Assembly: GCF_025642155.1 (NCBI RefSeq) | Contig: NZ_CP106798.1 | Coordinates: 3,596,001 to 3,660,000, forward strand | Direction: 5' to 3' | Length of the DNA stretch: 64,000 nucleotides | From: Streptomyces sp. HUAS 15-9 | Lineage (GTDB): Bacteria > Actinomycetota > Actinomycetes > Streptomycetales > Streptomycetaceae | Shown: positions 8,161 through 18,971 of the stretch, one piece after another | Layout: each line of letters starts with the position of its first letter | Numbering within the stretch: the stretch's first letter is position 1 | Program-made: the position numbers and the translations under genes | The notes under the pieces: model-generated | Database searches by the model: none | Told to the model about the DNA's origin: nothing | The model's input: the letters and a program-made list of their open reading frames with translations, nothing else

Positions 8161-10689
8161 ATGTTCCGCACCGCCTTGCGCAACGTATTCGCGCACAAGG
8201 CCCGGCTCCTCATGACCGTGCTCGCCGTGATGCTCGGCGTCGCGTTCGTCTCGGGGACCCTGGTCTTCACCAACACCATCTCGGACGCCTACCAGAAGAG
8301 CTCCGCCAAGGGCTTCGACCAGGTCGACGTCGCCGTGACGGCAAAGGCCCAGGACGACAAGGGCAACACCATCGGCAAGACCCCCGAGCTCACCCGGGCG
8401 CTGCTCGACAAGAGCGCCGAGGTGCCGGGGGCCGCCTCCGCGATCGGCGTCGTCAACGGGTTCACCGCCATGGCCGACAAGGACGGCAAGCTGATCGGCG
8501 GCGGCTGGCAGTCGCAGGGCGGCAACTACTGGGGCGCCAAGGACACCCGGTACCCGCTCGTCGAGGGCCGTGCCCCGAGCGGCAAGGGCGAGGTGCTGAT
8601 CGACTCCAGGACCGCCGAGCGGGCCGGCTACAAGGTCGGCGACACCGTGCGCATCTCGGTCGACGGCCCCGTGCTCAAGCCGAAGATCACCGGCATCTTC
8701 ACCACCGACGACGGCAATGTCGCCGCGGGCGGCAGCCTCGCGCTCTTCGACACCGCGACCGCGCAGCACCTGTTCGGCAAGAAGGGCTCGTTCGACGAGA
8801 TCGACGTCCGGGCGAAGCCTGGCACCAGCCAGAGCGCGCTCAAGTCCGCGCTGGACAGGGCGCTGCCGGCCAAGCTCGTCGAGACCACCACCGGCAGGAC
8901 GCTCGCCGACGACCAGGCGCGGCAGATCTCGGACGGCATGAGCGGCCTGCGTCAGATGCTGCTGGTGTTCGCGGGCATAGCATTGTTCGTCGGCACGTTC
9001 ATCATCGCCAACACCTTCACCATGCTGGTCGCCCAGCGCACCAGGGAACTCGCCCTGATGCGGGCCGTCGGCGCCTCGCGCCGGCAGGTCACCCGGTCGG
9101 TGCTGATCGAGGCCTTCGTGGTGGGCACGGTGGCCGGCGTGACCGGTCTGGTCGCGGGCATAGGCATCGGCGCCGGACTGCGCTCCCTGATGGGCTCGAT
9201 CGGGGCGACCGTCCCGGACGGTCCACTGGTCGTCTCGCCGGGCACGGTCGCGGCCGCCCTCGCGGTCGGCATCGTCATCACCATGCTGGCGGCGTGGCTG
9301 CCGGGCCGCCGGGCCGCGAAGATCCCGCCGGTGGCCGCGATGAACAGCGTCCACGCCAAGGCGACCACCAAGTCGCTGGTGCTGCGCAACACGATCGGCG
9401 CCCTGTTCTCGGCGGCCGGTGTGGCGGTGGTCCTGGCGGCCACGACGATGGACGGCACGGACGGTGAGGCGCCCATGGCTCTGGGCGCGGTCCTCCTCAT
9501 CATCGGCGTGTTCGTCCTCACCCCCCTCCTGTCCCGCCCACTGATCGCCGCGGCCGCCCCGCTGCTGCGCGTGTTCGGCGTCTCGGGCAAGCTCGCCCGC
9601 CAGAACTCGGTCCGCAACCCGCGCCGTACGGCCGCCACGGCCTCGGCGCTGATGATCGGCCTGACCCTGATCACCGGTATGACGGTGATGGCGGGCAGCC
9701 TGCAGAAGTCCATCGACAAGATGGCCAGTTCGGCGCTGCGCGCGGACTACGTCGTCTCGATGGCGAACGGCAACGAGCTCTCCCCGGAGGTGGCCCGCAA
9801 GCTCGCCGCCACCGACGGTGTGACCGCCATCAGCCCGCTGCGCAACGCACCCGCGCGCATCGACGGCGAGACCGAGTTCCTGACGGGCGTCAACGGCTCC
9901 GCGATCGGCGAGCTGACCGATCTGAAGGTCGACAGCGGCAGCTTCAAGGTGGGCGGCTCCCAGGCCGTCGTCGACGACGAGCGCGCCAAGTCCTACGGCT
10001 GGAAGGCCGGTTCGAGCTTCACCGTCCACTACGAGGACGGCAAGCAGCAGAAGCTGACGGTCGCCGGGATCTACGAGGGCAACGAGATGATCCACGGGAT
10101 CATGCTCGACAACACGGCCCTCTCCCCGCACCAGAGCGACCCGGCCGACATGCAGGTCATGCTGAAGACGGCGGACGGTGCGTCGAGCGCGACGAAGGAC
10201 AGGCTGGAGAAGGCCCTCGGCACCAACCCGGCGATCAAGGTCCAGGACAAGAAGGACCTGTCCAACTCCATCGCACAGATGTTCACGCTGATCCTGAACA
10301 TGGTCTACGGCCTGCTGGCCATGGCGGTGATCGTCGCGGTCCTCGGTGTCATCAACACCCTGGCTATGTCGGTCTTCGAACGCTCCCAGGAGATCGGCAT
10401 GCTCCGCGCGATCGGCCTGGACCGCAAGGCAGTCAAGCGGATGGTCCGTCTGGAGTCCCTGGTCATCTCCCTGTTCGGCGGGGTGCTGGGCATCGGGCTC
10501 GGGGTGTTCTTCGGCTGGGCGGCCGGTGAGCTGCTCGGCACGAAGATGGCGACGTACGAGCTGGTCCTGCCGTGGGCCCGGATGGGCCTGTTCCTCCTGC
10601 TGGCCGGGACGGTCGGCGTCCTGGCCGCGCTGTGGCCGGCCCGGCGGGCGGCCCGCCTGAACATGCTGGCGGCCATCAAGGCGGAGTAG
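8161..10689 (+). CDS. FtsX-like ABC transporter permease
   Basis: This 842-residue permease has the two-half MacB/FtsX layout. An N-terminal helix (about 17-38) is followed by an extracytoplasmic domain of about 210 residues, then three helices. A second MacB-like extracytoplasmic domain follows, and then three C-terminal helices. FtsX signatures are the tracts RTRELALMRAVGASRRQV and RSQEIGMLRAIGLDRKAVKRM. It pairs with the ATPase just upstream. A modest ribosome site (GAAGAGAA) precedes the ATG. The substrate is unknown. It is closely similar in layout to the permease at 38739-41315. Confidence 0.9.
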   Translation: MFRTALRNVFAHKARLLMTVLAVMLGVAFVSGTLVFTNTISDAYQKSSAKGFDQVDVAVTAKAQDDKGNTIGKTPELTRALLDKSAEVPGAASAIGVVNGFTAMADKDGKLIGGGWQSQGGNYWGAKDTRYPLVEGRAPSGKGEVLIDSRTAERAGYKVGDTVRISVDGPVLKPKITGIFTTDDGNVAAGGSLALFDTATAQHLFGKKGSFDEIDVRAKPGTSQSALKSALDRALPAKLVETTTGRTLADDQARQISDGMSGLRQMLLVFAGIALFVGTFIIANTFTMLVAQRTRELALMRAVGASRRQVTRSVLIEAFVVGTVAGVTGLVAGIGIGAGLRSLMGSIGATVPDGPLVVSPGTVAAALAVGIVITMLAAWLPGRRAAKIPPVAAMNSVHAKATTKSLVLRNTIGALFSAAGVAVVLAATTMDGTDGEAPMALGAVLLIIGVFVLTPLLSRPLIAAAAPLLRVFGVSGKLARQNSVRNPRRTAATASALMIGLTLITGMTVMAGSLQKSIDKMASSALRADYVVSMANGNELSPEVARKLAATDGVTAISPLRNAPARIDGETEFLTGVNGSAIGELTDLKVDSGSFKVGGSQAVVDDERAKSYGWKAGSSFTVHYEDGKQQKLTVAGIYEGNEMIHGIMLDNTALSPHQSDPADMQVMLKTADGASSATKDRLEKALGTNPAIKVQDKKDLSNSIAQMFTLILNMVYGLLAMAVIVAVLGVINTLAMSVFERSQEIGMLRAIGLDRKAVKRMVRLESLVISLFGGVLGIGLGVFFGWAAGELLGTKMATYELVLPWARMGLFLLLAGTVGVLAALWPARRAARLNMLAAIKAE

Positions 10690-10711
10690 CGGTGTAGCGC
10701 TCATCAGGCCG

Positions 10712-10744
10712 AGGGGCCCCCTCCGGAGACGGAGCGGGGCCCCT
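10712..10744. terminator. Bidirectional terminator
   Basis: AGGGGCCCC (10712-10720) and GGGGCCCCT (10736-10744) pair, with the inner CTCCG-gaga-CGGAG extending the stem past a single bulged C. It lies between the convergent permease and methyltransferase genes. Confidence 0.75.
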
Positions 10745-10773
10745 GTCTCATGTGGAGCGCACGCGGGTGGACC

Positions 10774-12066
10774 TTACGCACTCCACACACGGGCGCGCAA
10801 CGGCATCCCGGACGCCCCCGACTCGGGTGTGCGCACGGCCAGGACCTGGTTGACGCCGATGCGGTTGCGTTCGAAGGCGAGGGCGCAGGCCGCCATGTAC
10901 AGGCGCCAGACGCGGGCGCGACCGGGGCCGGTGAGCCGTACCGCGCGGTCCCAGCCGGCCTCCAGGGCGGCGACCCAGCGGCGGAGGGTGAGGGCGTAGT
11001 GCTCGCGGATCGACTCCACGTCGCGCACCTCGAACCCGGCGCGCTCCAGCTGCGTGACGGTGGAGCCGAGCGGGGCGAGCTCACCGTCGGGGAAGACATA
11101 GGCGTCGATGAACGCGTCCGGGTGGTACGACGACTCGTCGCGCTGCGGGCGGCGGGCGATCTGGTGGTTGAGCAGCAGGCCGCCCGGTTTCAGCAGGCCG
11201 TACAGAACGGTGGCGTACTCGAAGTAGCGCTCCGAGCCGACGTGTTCGGCCATGCCGATGGAGGAGATCGCGTCGTACGGGCCGTCGGCGACGTCCCGGT
11301 AGTCCTGCACCCGGATCTCGATCCGGTCGGTGAGGCCCTGGTCGGCGACGCGCTTGCGGGCGTACGCGGCCTGCTCCTGGGACAGGGTGACGCCGACGAC
11401 GCTCACGCCGTGCTCACGGGCCGCGTGCATGGCCATCGAGCCCCAGCCGCAGCCGACGTCGAGGAGCCGCTGACCCGATGTCAGGCCGAGCTTTCGGGAG
11501 ACGAGTTCGAGCTTGTCGCGCTGGGCGGACTCCAGGGTGCCGGCGTCCTCCCAGTAGGCGCAGGAGTACACCATGGAGGGGCCGAGGACGAGCTCGTAGA
11601 AGTCGTTGCCGACGTCGTAGTGGTGGCTGATGGCGCGTCTGTCGCTGCGCCGGGTGTGCAGACGGTGGGTGGTGCGGCGGACCTCCTCCCGGGGCGGGGC
11701 GGGCGGCAGCGGGGGTCCGGCGAGCCTCAGCAGCCGGCCGGCGGCCGCCCGGACCTCCGGGTCGCGCAGCGCCTGCAGGAGGGTCCTGGAGCCCTCCGCA
11801 CGCTCCCACACGAGCCCGGACATCGCGTCGAGGGCGGTGTAGAGATCGCCCTCGATCTCCAGGTCGCCGGCCACCCAGGCGCGGGCCAGGCCCAGTTCGC
11901 CCGGCTTCCACAGCAGGCGGCGCAGGGCCCGGCGATTGCGGATGACCAGGGTCGGGGCGTCCGGCGGGCCGGACTGCGAACCGTCCCAGGCGCGGATCCG
12001 TACGGGGAGCGGTTCTCCCAGCAGCTGCTCGGCGAGACTCGTCAGCCGCGATGCGGCGTCGGCCAT
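10774..12066 (-). CDS. Cyclopropane-fatty-acyl-phospholipid synthase-like SAM methyltransferase
   Basis: This 430-residue cytosolic enzyme of the CFA/mycolic acid cyclopropane synthase family methylenates or methylates unsaturated acyl chains of phospholipids using SAM. The SAM-binding motif I is LLDVGCGWGSMAMHAA. The family tracts ISHHYDVGNDFYELVLGPSMVYSCAYW and SIGMAEHVGSERY are both present. The N-terminal 130 residues are the CFA-specific lipid-associated domain. The ATG at 12066 has GGAGG 7 bp upstream. It stands as a single gene with a hairpin beyond its 3' end. Confidence 0.88.
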   Translation of the reverse strand: MADAASRLTSLAEQLLGEPLPVRIRAWDGSQSGPPDAPTLVIRNRRALRRLLWKPGELGLARAWVAGDLEIEGDLYTALDAMSGLVWERAEGSRTLLQALRDPEVRAAAGRLLRLAGPPLPPAPPREEVRRTTHRLHTRRSDRRAISHHYDVGNDFYELVLGPSMVYSCAYWEDAGTLESAQRDKLELVSRKLGLTSGQRLLDVGCGWGSMAMHAAREHGVSVVGVTLSQEQAAYARKRVADQGLTDRIEIRVQDYRDVADGPYDAISSIGMAEHVGSERYFEYATVLYGLLKPGGLLLNHQIARRPQRDESSYHPDAFIDAYVFPDGELAPLGSTVTQLERAGFEVRDVESIREHYALTLRRWVAALEAGWDRAVRLTGPGRARVWRLYMAACALAFERNRIGVNQVLAVRTPESGASGMPLRARVWSA

Positions 12067-12283
12067 GGCGCACCTCCGTGAAAGGAATCGGCCCATTGGT
12101 TCCGGTCTCCACCCGGTCTCCCGGTAAACGACCGTCCACGCCGACGTCATTCCCCCTCACCCGGCCTGTGTCGACACGCTGCCCGAACCATCACACCGAC
12201 GCCACGCCACGAAGGGCCACGGCCGGGCGCGGCACGGGCATCCGCGCGCAGAGCGGCACGGGGCATCCGCCGCCGTACATGCC

Positions 12284-12323
12284 GAAGGGGCCGCCTGCAC
12301 CACGGATGGCAGGCGGCCCCTTC
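12284..12323 (-). terminator. Terminator of the NADH dehydrogenase gene
   Basis: GAAGGGGCCGCCTGC (12284-12298) and GCAGGCGGCCCCTTC (12309-12323) form a perfect 15-bp stem with a 10-nt loop. It begins about 40 bp past the stop of the minus-strand ndh gene. Confidence 0.8.
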
Positions 12324-12361
12324 GGGCAGTTCGGTGACCTGGGGTCAAAAGGCCCCTGGGG

Positions 12362-13741
12362 TCAGGAGGCCTTGGCCTTCTCCCCGGTCTTCGCCGCGGC
12401 GACCGGCGCCGGCTTGGCGGCCTCGAAGAACTCCTCGCGCGGGTTCTCCATGGCGCCGAGCGACACGACCTCGCGCTTGAGGAACATGCCGAGGGTCCAG
12501 TCGGCGAAGATGCGGATCTTGCGGTTCCAGGTCGGCATGGCCAGACCGTGGTAGCCACGGTGCATGTACCAGGCCAGCCGGCCCTTGAGCTTGATCTTCG
12601 TCTTGCCCATGACGATCATCGCAACGCCCTTGTGGAGACCGAGACCGGCCACCGCGCCCTTGTTGGCGTGCGAGTAGTCCTTCTGCGGGAAGCCCCGCAT
12701 ACCGGAGATCACGTTGTCGCCGAGCGCCTTGGCCTGACGCAGCGCGTGCTGGGCGTTGGGCGGGCACCAGGCGTTCTCGACACCGGCCTTGCGGGCGGCG
12801 ACGTCCGGCACCTGGGCGTTGTCGCCCGCGGCCCAGATGTAGTCCGTGCCCTGGACCTGGAGCGTCGGCGCGCAGTCGACGTGACCGCGCGGACCGAGCG
12901 GCAGGCCGAAGCGGGCGAGCGCCGGGTTCGGCTTGACGCCGGCCGTCCACACGATCGTGTCGGAGTCGACCTCGAGGCCGTTCTTCAGGACCACATGGCC
13001 GTCGACGCAGGAGTCCATGGAGGTGGAGAGGTAGATCTCCACGCCGCGGCTCTCCAGGTGCTCCTTGCCGTACTGGCCGAGCTTCGGCCCGACCTCGGGA
13101 AGGATCTTGTCGGCGGCGTCGACGAGGATGAAGCGCATGTCCTCACGGGACACGTTCTTGTAGTACTTGGCCGCGTCCCGGGCCATGTCCTCGACCTCAC
13201 CGATGGTCTCCGCACCGGCGAAGCCACCGCCGATGAAGACGAAGGTGAGCGCCTTGCGGCGGATCTCCTCGTCGGTCGTGGAGTCGGCCTTGTCGAGTTG
13301 CTCCAGGACGTGGTTGCGCAGGCCGATGGACTCCTCGATGCCCTTCATGCCGATGCCCTGCTCGGCAAGGCCGGGGATCGGGAAGGTACGGGAGACCGCG
13401 CCGAGCGCGATCACCAGGTAGTCGAAGGGCAGTTCGTACGCCTCGCCGACCAAGGGTGCGACCGTCGCGACCTTGCGGTCCTGGTCGATGGTGGTGACCC
13501 GGCCGGTGAGGATCTCCGCCTTCGGCAGCACTCGTCGCAGCGGGACGACGACGTGGCGAGGGGAGATGTTGCCGGCGGCGGCTTCGGGCAGGAAGGGCTG
13601 GTAGGTCATGTACGACCGGGGGTCGACGACCGTGACGGTCGCCTCGCCATAGCGCATCTTCTTGAGAATGCGCCGAGCTGCGTACAGGCCTACGTACCCA
13701 CCGCCTACTACGAGGATCCTGGGACGCTCCGTGGTGCTCAT
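12362..13741 (-). CDS. ndh: Type II NADH dehydrogenase
   Basis: This 459-residue single-subunit FAD enzyme oxidises NADH and passes electrons to menaquinone at the inner face of the membrane without pumping protons. The FAD site is ILVVGGGYVGLYAAR near the N terminus; the NAD(P)H site is FVFIGGGFAGAETIGE; the distal flavin motif is YIWAAGDNAQ. An amphipathic C-terminal region (HRGYHGLAMPTWNRKIRIFADWTL) fits peripheral membrane binding. The ATG at 13741 has no clear Shine-Dalgarno sequence; GATACT lies 7 bp before it, so a leaderless start is possible. A Rex-like operator lies about 320 bp upstream. Confidence 0.92.
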   Translation of the reverse strand: MSTTERPRILVVGGGYVGLYAARRILKKMRYGEATVTVVDPRSYMTYQPFLPEAAAGNISPRHVVVPLRRVLPKAEILTGRVTTIDQDRKVATVAPLVGEAYELPFDYLVIALGAVSRTFPIPGLAEQGIGMKGIEESIGLRNHVLEQLDKADSTTDEEIRRKALTFVFIGGGFAGAETIGEVEDMARDAAKYYKNVSREDMRFILVDAADKILPEVGPKLGQYGKEHLESRGVEIYLSTSMDSCVDGHVVLKNGLEVDSDTIVWTAGVKPNPALARFGLPLGPRGHVDCAPTLQVQGTDYIWAAGDNAQVPDVAARKAGVENAWCPPNAQHALRQAKALGDNVISGMRGFPQKDYSHANKGAVAGLGLHKGVAMIVMGKTKIKLKGRLAWYMHRGYHGLAMPTWNRKIRIFADWTLGMFLKREVVSLGAMENPREEFFEAAKPAPVAAAKTGEKAKAS

Positions 13742-14210
13742 GCCATCGAGTATCCACCCGCCCCTAGGGGCCCGCTCGTGCGCCCCTTCACAAGCTTCTT
13801 GAGGGGTCGTGCTACACTCCGCGGCCCACGTGACACAGGTCATGTCGACAAGCCGGAACCGCTGTGCCTGACGACCTGTTGTCCATGCCGCGTGAGCTGC
13901 CTCTCTGTCCGTTCGGAGGGTCCGTGAGCCCCCCGCGCGACCCTCCGGTGACACCCTCACCGAGCACCTCCGCGACGCCCCTCTTGAGCGGCCTCCGAGG
14001 GCCGCTGGACCCTCGTGCGGCTCAATGAAGGACCTTCGTCCCCTCGACAGGGCCGAATTCCTTGTGAAGAACTTCACGAACTTTCTCGAGAGCGTGCCCC
14101 GAAGGGGTGGGTCACCGCCCTCAAAACACGCTCATACGCTGCGCGAACTGCTCAGCAGAGGGCTACTTGCCAGTAAGAAATGGGACCTTGGGCCCACTCC
14201 CGCGAGGGAC
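13742..14210. other. 469-bp regulatory gap upstream of ndh
   Basis: The stretch lies between the ndh start and the ppx stop, both on the minus strand. It contains the Rex-like palindrome at 14062-14079. A second TTGTGAAG half-site sits near 13786-13796 on the minus strand, and several G/C runs are present. Frames open through it on both strands are shadows without ribosome sites. I see no protein gene. Confidence 0.55.
14062..14079. promoter_or_regulatory. Rex-like operator (redox control of ndh)
   Basis: TTGTGAAGAACTTCACGA matches the Rex operator TTGTGAANNNNTTCACAA with one mismatch. Rex is the NADH/NAD+-sensing repressor of respiratory genes in Streptomyces, and ndh is an expected target. 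The site is far (about 320 bp) from the ndh start codon, so a promoter near 14060 with a long leader is implied. Confidence 0.65.
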
Positions 14211-15176
14211 CTACGCCACCGACCACGCGATGCCGTCGAGGATGTCGTGCTCACTCACCACGACCTCCCGCGCGCCGATCCGCTCCATGATGGCCAGCAG
14301 TACGAGGGCCCCGGCGCCGATCACGTCGACCCGGCCCGGATGCATGGACGGGACCCGGGCCCGCTCGGCGTGGGTGGAGCGCAGCAGCCACTCGGTGATC
14401 TCCCGGACCCGGTCGTGCGAGATGCGGGAGTGGTGGATGCGGGCGGAGTCGTACTCGGGCAGTTCCTGCGCGATCGCCGACACCGTCGTGACCGAGCCGG
14501 CGAGCCCGACCAGGGTGTGCGCCTCGCGCAGCGGGACCGTCTCCTCGGCGAGGTCGAGGGCGGCCTCGATGTCGGCCCTCATGGCGGCGATCTGCTCCGC
14601 GGTGGGCGGGTCGCTCACGGCGCCCTCGTGCACCAGGTGACGCTCGGTCATCCGCACACAGCCCACGTCCACGGACCGCGCGGCCCGCACGTGGTCGTCG
14701 CCGACGACGAACTCGGTGGAGCCGCCGCCGATGTCCACCACCAGATAGGGCCTGGTGAGGTCGTCGCGGCCGGTGAGCTCCTTCGTGGCGCCCATGAAGG
14801 AGAACTCGGCCTCCTGGTCGCCCGAGATGACCTCCGGCTCCACCCCGAGGAGGTCGAGGACGCCCCGGACGAACTCGTCCCGGTTCTCGGCGTCCCGGGA
14901 GGCGGAGGTGGCCACGAACCGCAGCCGCTCGGCACCGTGCTCCTTGATGATCGCCGCGTACTCGCGGCAGGCGGCGAAGGTCCGCTCCAGCGCCTCCGGC
15001 GCGAGCCGTCCGGTGCGGTCGACGCCCTGGCCGAGCCGCACGATGGTCATCCGGCGGTCCAGGTCGACCAGTTCACCCGTCGCCCCCGCACCGGAGGCGC
15101 TATCGGACAGCGTCGCGTCGGCGACCAGCAGACGGATGGAGTTCGTACCGCAGTCGATCGCGGCGACCCGGGTCAC
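14211..15176 (-). CDS. ppx: Ppx/GppA family exopolyphosphatase / (p)ppGpp phosphohydrolase
   Basis: This 321-residue member of the ASKHA-fold Ppx/GppA family hydrolyses polyphosphate ends or pppGpp in the cytosol. Phosphate-1 is VAAIDCGTNSIRLLVAD, phosphate-2 is LVVDIGGGSTEFVVG, and the FMGATKEL segment fits the family. At 321 residues it is the short, two-domain actinobacterial form. The GTG at 15176 overlaps the TGA of the upstream DUF501 gene in GTGA and has GGAGGAGG upstream, so translation is probably coupled. Confidence 0.88.
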   Translation of the reverse strand: MTRVAAIDCGTNSIRLLVADATLSDSASGAGATGELVDLDRRMTIVRLGQGVDRTGRLAPEALERTFAACREYAAIIKEHGAERLRFVATSASRDAENRDEFVRGVLDLLGVEPEVISGDQEAEFSFMGATKELTGRDDLTRPYLVVDIGGGSTEFVVGDDHVRAARSVDVGCVRMTERHLVHEGAVSDPPTAEQIAAMRADIEAALDLAEETVPLREAHTLVGLAGSVTTVSAIAQELPEYDSARIHHSRISHDRVREITEWLLRSTHAERARVPSMHPGRVDVIGAGALVLLAIMERIGAREVVVSEHDILDGIAWSVA

Positions 15177-15703
15177 TGGTCCTCCTCCTTCGGGACCGTC
15201 ACACAGGCCCCCTTCATCCACCACTCGGGCAGCATCGCGAGCGCCTCGTCACCGAGGGGGTTGACCCCCGGCCCGGCGGCCAGCGAGTGGGCGACCAGGA
15301 CGTGCAGGCACTTCACCCGGTCCGGCATGCCGCCGGCGCTCGGGAAGCCCGCCAGTACCTCGATCTCGTCCCGGCGCCGGATGTAGTCCTCGTGCGCGGC
15401 GCGGTAGGCGGCGGCCAGCTCCGGGTCCGTCTGCAGCCGCTCGGTCATCTCCTTCATGACGCCGTTCGCCTCGAGCGTGCCGATGGCCGAGGAGGCCTTC
15501 GGGCACGTCAGGTAGTACAGCGTGGGGAAGGGCGTGCCGTCGGGCAGGCGCGGCGCCGTCTCCACGACGTCCGGCCGGCCGCAGGGGCACCGGTGCGCGA
15601 TCGCCCGCAGCCCGCGCGGCGGACGCCCGAGCTGCTGCTTGAAGGCCTCGACGTCCGCGTCGGTGGGCTCGGTGCGCGGAGTGGTCGGCGGGGGCGTTTC
15701 CAT
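15173..15703 (-). CDS. DUF501 domain protein
   Basis: This 176-residue cytosolic protein belongs to DUF501, a family found mainly in actinobacteria next to divIC, eno and ppx. Its function is not established. Conserved features are the HRCPCGRPDVVETAPRLPDGTPFPTLYYLTCP block, with three cysteines that could bind metal, and KCLHVLVAHSLAAGPGVNPLGDEAL with a further Cys/His pair. The ATG at 15703 has only a weak ribosome site. The 3' end overlaps ppx by 4 bp. Confidence 0.85.
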   Translation of the reverse strand: METPPPTTPRTEPTDADVEAFKQQLGRPPRGLRAIAHRCPCGRPDVVETAPRLPDGTPFPTLYYLTCPKASSAIGTLEANGVMKEMTERLQTDPELAAAYRAAHEDYIRRRDEIEVLAGFPSAGGMPDRVKCLHVLVAHSLAAGPGVNPLGDEALAMLPEWWMKGACVTVPKEEDQ

Positions 15704-15770
15704 GACTGTCTTCAGGCTGTCTTTCTCTGGCTGTCGGTTCACTGGCCGGGGTCGTCCGGGCGCCGTCGGC

Positions 15771-16247
15771 TCACTGGTCAAAGGCGTCGGACTTGTCGAT
15801 CCCGTCCCAGACGTTGGAGTACCAGGGGCGGTCGGCCGCCCCCAGATAAGCGTGCGCCTGCTTGGCCGCACCGGGGTCGATCACGACGTAACCGGTCTCC
15901 CCCGGCATCACATAGTGCAGCCGCCGGCGGATCTGCTGCTCGGCGAAGGAGTCGTCCTGCCAGCGCGCCTTGAGGTCGCGCAGTTGCTCGACGCGTTCCT
16001 GGGCCCGCTGCTTCTGCCGCTCCAGATTGGCGATCTCGGCGCGCTGGGAGACGTACTGCCGCATCGGATAGGCCAGGGCCACCACCATGGTGCACAGCAC
16101 CAGGGCGAGCAGCGCGGCCCGGCCGGTGAGCCGGGAGCGGCGGGCCTGCCGCTTGGTCTGGGAGCGGTAGACCCGGGCCGCCGTCTGTTCGCCGAGCAGT
16201 CGCAGTCTGGTCGCGGTGGAGAACCGGTCCCGGTCCTTCGCGGCCAT
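15771..16247 (-). CDS. divIC: Septum formation initiator family protein (DivIC/FtsB)
   Basis: This 158-residue bitopic membrane protein would take part in the FtsQ-FtsL-DivIC complex at the division septum. A basic cytosolic tail of about 45 residues leads to one membrane helix (about 44-62). An extracytoplasmic coiled coil (RAEIANLERQKQRAQERVEQLRDLKARWQDD) and the family motif ARRRLHYVMPGETGYVV-like segment (here RRRLHYVMPGETGYVV) follow. In Streptomyces, divIC is needed for efficient sporulation septation rather than viability. It sits between eno and DUF501 on the same strand. Confidence 0.88.
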   Translation of the reverse strand: MAAKDRDRFSTATRLRLLGEQTAARVYRSQTKRQARRSRLTGRAALLALVLCTMVVALAYPMRQYVSQRAEIANLERQKQRAQERVEQLRDLKARWQDDSFAEQQIRRRLHYVMPGETGYVVIDPGAAKQAHAYLGAADRPWYSNVWDGIDKSDAFDQ

Positions 16248-16345
16248 GTCCCCGCCTCCCTCTTACGTGCGTACGTCCCCGGACACGGTACGGGACCGGG
16301 TACGGGGACGTACGTACGACTGGCTAAGCCTTGCCCTTACCGGGC

Positions 16346-17938
<1,593 letters not shown>

Positions 17939-17952
17939 CTACCGACCGCGCA

Positions 17953-18627
<675 letters not shown>

Positions 18628-18628
18628 T

Positions 18629-18776
18629 CACCGACGCCTGCGAGGTGAGCTGTCGGGTTCGGGCCGGTTGAGTTGCCCGGCCACACCTCCACCAGGAGGC
18701 GTGGCTCCACCCCTAGCCGCTCCGGCTCAACTGTCCGGCGCGGCACTTACCTTGGGTCCCCCGCTCCTGCCTGCGG
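18629..18776 (-). promoter_or_regulatory. c-di-AMP riboswitch (ydaO-yuaA family) in the rpfA leader
   Basis: The minus-strand RNA contains the family's conserved blocks in order: GGAGCGGGGGACCCAAGG, then GGGGTGGAGCC, and near the 3' end CCCGAACCCGACAGCTCACC followed by TCGCAGGCGTC. These match what I remember of the Bacillus subtilis ydaO element (GAGCGGGGGACCCA...CCCGAATCCGACAGCTAACCTCGTAAGCG). The element ends about 14 nt before the rpfA start codon and next to its ribosome site. That leaves little room for a downstream terminator, so control could act on ribosome access as well as attenuation. Confidence 0.92.
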
Positions 18777-18861
18777 CGCATGACGCGACGACTGTTCCCG
18801 TACGGCCGCTGGCAGGACTCGGCGTTGCGACAGCCGGGGCTCGTGGTGACGAGCGGACTCG

Positions 18862-18891
18862 ACCGTAGACACGCGATCCGGGGAATTTCAA
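18862..18891 (-). promoter_or_regulatory. rpfA promoter
   Basis: TTGAAA (18891-18886), an 18-bp spacer and TACGGT (18867-18862) on the minus strand form a good HrdB-type promoter. Transcription would begin near 18855, giving a leader of about 240 nt that contains the riboswitch. Confidence 0.6.
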
Positions 18892-18916
18892 AGACGATCA
18901 GGGCTTCTGAGACTCA

Positions 18917-18959
18917 TCCCACACTTTCACCAAACCGGACATTAGGCGTGAAAGTGGGA
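18917..18959 (-). terminator. Probable terminator of rpfC
   Basis: TCCCACACTTTCAC (18917-18930) and GTGAAAGTGGGA (18948-18959) pair over 12 bp with an AC bulge. It starts 13 bp after the rpfC stop codon. Confidence 0.55.
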
Positions 18960-18971
18960 CGTCAACTCCCG

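Noticed and set aside
7978..10704. 908-codon minus-strand ORF over the FtsX-like permease
   Set aside because: His/Arg/Gly-rich shadow without ribosome site or domains; the plus strand encodes an intact permease.
12548..13927. 459-codon plus-strand ORF over ndh
   Set aside because: Shadow; ndh on the minus strand has FAD and NADH motifs.
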